Below are positions 6,377 to 7,501 of a DNA stretch of 7,501 nt, in pieces. The notes beneath the pieces are model-generated. The model was not told the DNA's origin. It worked only from the letters and a program-made list of their open reading frames with translations, and searched no databases. The stretch is from Microbacterium sp. (GTDB taxonomy: Bacteria; Actinomycetota; Actinomycetes; Actinomycetales; Microbacteriaceae): the NCBI GenBank assembly GCA_029267645.1, contig JAJUIM010000086.1, positions 1 through 7,501 of the forward strand. The letters are read 5' to 3'. Within the stretch, counting starts at the first letter, position 1. Every line of letters begins with the position of its first letter. Both the position numbers and the translations under genes were made by a program.

Positions 6377-6380
6377 AACC

Positions 6381-7337
6381 GTGGATCCGGACAGCAAACT
6401 CGCGCAGGCGTTCACCGCCGCGCAGCTCTATTACATGCAGGACAAGACGATGGAGGCGATCGCGCACGAGCTGCGCACGTCGCGCTCGTCCGTCTCACGA
6501 CTGCTGAGCTTCGCGCGCGAGAAGGGCATCGTCGACATCCGCCTCACGTCGCCCCACGGGCACGGCGACGAGCTCGAGCGGCGGATCCGCGACCGGTTCG
6601 GCGTGCGCGCCCACGTCGTGCCAGTGCCAGAGAACGTCAGCGAGGCCGACCGGCTCGAGCGCGTCGCGCTCACGGCGGCGCGGCTCGCGGCGCAGTTCAT
6701 CGACTCGAACATGGTCGTGGGCGTGGCGTGGGGATCCACGCTCAGCGTCGTGAGCCGCAACCTGCCGCAGAAGGTCACGCACAACACGACGCTCGTGCAG
6801 CTGAACGGCGCCGGCAACACGCAGACGACGGGCGTGGAGTACTCGAGCGAGATCCTCATGCGCTTCGGCGAGGCGTTCGGCGCCGTCGTGCAGCAGTTCC
6901 CCGTGCCCGCCTTCTTCGACGACCCCGCGACGCGCGACGCCATGTGGCGCGAGCGCATGACGAAGCGCGTGCTCGGCCTGCAGGCGCGCATGGACATGGC
7001 GCTGTTCAGCGTCGGGTCGCCCTCGGCCGACGTACCGAGCCACGTGTACGTGGGCGGGTACCTCGACGAGACCGACTACGCGAGCCTCGCGGCCGATCGC
7101 GCCGTCGGCGACGTCGCGACCGTGTTCTTCCGCGCCGACGGATCCTGGCGCGACGTGCGCCTCAACGCGCGCGCGACGGGCCCTTCGCTCGACAGGCTGC
7201 GCCGCGTCCCGCGACGCGTCTGCATCGCGGCCGGGCGGCACAAGGTGCCGGCCATGCGCGGCGCCTTCGCGGCGGGCCTCATCACCGACATCGTCGTCGA
7301 CGAGTCGCTCGCGGCGGGCCTCGCCGAGCGGCGGTGA
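6381..7337 (+). CDS. SorC-family (sugar-binding) transcriptional regulator, likely glycerol-gene regulator
   Basis: The 318-residue protein has the two-domain layout of the SorC/DeoR-type sugar-binding regulators. An N-terminal helix-turn-helix (about 14-54) reads LYYMQDKTMEAIAHELRTSRSSVSRLLSFAREKGIVDI, split here as residues 16-34 and 35-53; the SRSSVSRLL recognition helix and AREKGIV are diagnostic. The C-terminal effector domain (about 62-315) has VGVAWGST (113-120), GVEYSSEILMRFGEAFG (151-167), SVGSPSA (210-216), GDVATVFFRADG (243-254) and the closing AAGRHKVPAMRGAFAAGLITDIVVDE (283-308). Family members sense phosphorylated sugars or polyols and often bind DNA as tetramers. GTG 6381 was chosen for its GAGGAG. 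The gene is divergent from glpD across a spacer containing a perfect palindrome, implying control of glpDFK and itself. Effector identity is inferred, not seen. It ends one base from the stop of the convergent next gene. Confidence 0.93.
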   Translation: MDPDSKLAQAFTAAQLYYMQDKTMEAIAHELRTSRSSVSRLLSFAREKGIVDIRLTSPHGHGDELERRIRDRFGVRAHVVPVPENVSEADRLERVALTAARLAAQFIDSNMVVGVAWGSTLSVVSRNLPQKVTHNTTLVQLNGAGNTQTTGVEYSSEILMRFGEAFGAVVQQFPVPAFFDDPATRDAMWRERMTKRVLGLQARMDMALFSVGSPSADVPSHVYVGGYLDETDYASLAADRAVGDVATVFFRADGSWRDVRLNARATGPSLDRLRRVPRRVCIAAGRHKVPAMRGAFAAGLITDIVVDESLAAGLAERR

Positions 7338-7338
7338 G

Positions 7339-7501
7339 TCAGCTGCCCTCGGCGCGCCCAAGGCGCCAGTACCCCATGAAGGCGACGGCGCGGCGGTCGA
7401 CGCCGACGTCGCGCACGAGGTGCCGCCTGAGCGACTTCACGACCGACGCCTCGCCCGCGATCCACGCGTAGAGCGGGGCGCGCTTGAGGGCCGCGCCGCC
7501 C
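7339..7501 (-). CDS. Siderophore-interacting protein / flavin ferric-siderophore reductase (C-terminal fragment)
   Basis: On the minus strand the frame from 7500 down to TGA at 7341-7339 encodes 53 residues; the gene runs off the window edge. The fragment contains [20 protein letters not shown] followed by [23 protein letters not shown]. This is the typical end of the SIP domain: Y-A-W-x-A-G-E, an Arg-rich helix, then the GYWRLGRAE tail. Family members bind FAD or NAD(P)H and reduce ferric siderophores to release iron in the cytoplasm. Its stop codon is separated from that of the convergent regulator by a single base (7338), so neither gene has space for its own terminator between them. Nothing links it functionally to the glycerol genes. 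It is too short for substrate specificity to be judged. Confidence 0.88.
   Translation of the reverse strand, partial: GGAALKRAPLYAWIAGEASVVKSLRRHLVRDVGVDRRAVAFMGYWRLGRAEGS

Noticed and set aside
6327..6380. Possible upstream start (TTG at 6327) for the SorC-family regulator
   Set aside because: There is no ribosome site before it, it starts at the operator palindrome, and the added residues do not resemble the family N-terminus. GTG 6381 has GAGGAG.
4529..7471. A 980-codon open frame on the + strand
   Set aside because: It runs antisense through glpD and out of frame through the regulator. Its composition (Arg/Ala/Asp runs) is typical of a shadow frame in high-GC DNA, and it has no recognisable domain.

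Overview
This window looks like chromosomal DNA of a high-GC Gram-positive bacterium (Actinomycetota). The Ffh protein, with its DLQRPNA and LSKLDGDARGG motifs and a lysine-rich tail ending in IQKLFGKN, resembles Ffh of the Microbacteriaceae (Microbacterium/Agrococcus-like). GC is very high, codons end mostly in G or C, and coding is dense: the longest gene-free stretch is about 118 bases. The taxonomic call comes from remembered family sequences, not a search.

Layout. Bases 1-507 (+) hold the 3' part of a TetR-family regulator whose start lies outside the window. Bases 540-2102 (+) encode Ffh, the protein of the signal recognition particle. A strong, perfectly palindromic hairpin at 2111-2146 separates it from the glycerol genes, which converge on it from the minus strand. 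Read in their own direction these are glpD (6262 to 4568), glpF (4478 to 3723) and glpK (3678 to 2164). Divergent from glpD is a SorC-family sugar-binding regulator (6381-7337, +). The last 163 bases hold the 3' end of a minus-strand siderophore-interacting protein (7339 to beyond 7501), whose stop codon lies one base from the regulator's stop.

How the genes work together. GlpF lets glycerol into the cell, GlpK traps it as sn-glycerol 3-phosphate, and GlpD oxidises that to dihydroxyacetone phosphate, passing electrons to the membrane quinone pool. The divergent regulator is the obvious candidate to control the cluster. The 118-base spacer between it and glpD contains a perfect 14-bp palindrome placed over the regulator's predicted transcription start and inside a weaker candidate glpD promoter. 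It also holds two direct copies of the 10-mer CCCGATCGGC. The effector is unknown; a phosphorylated metabolite such as glycerol 3-phosphate is the natural guess.

I see no mobile element, CRISPR array, RNA gene or defence system, and no clearly new multi-gene system. The observations most worth following up are the regulator/operator arrangement, an unusual loop-B residue in GlpF, an excess of GGATCC with matching odd codon choices, and a GC-rich hairpin between glpD and glpF.
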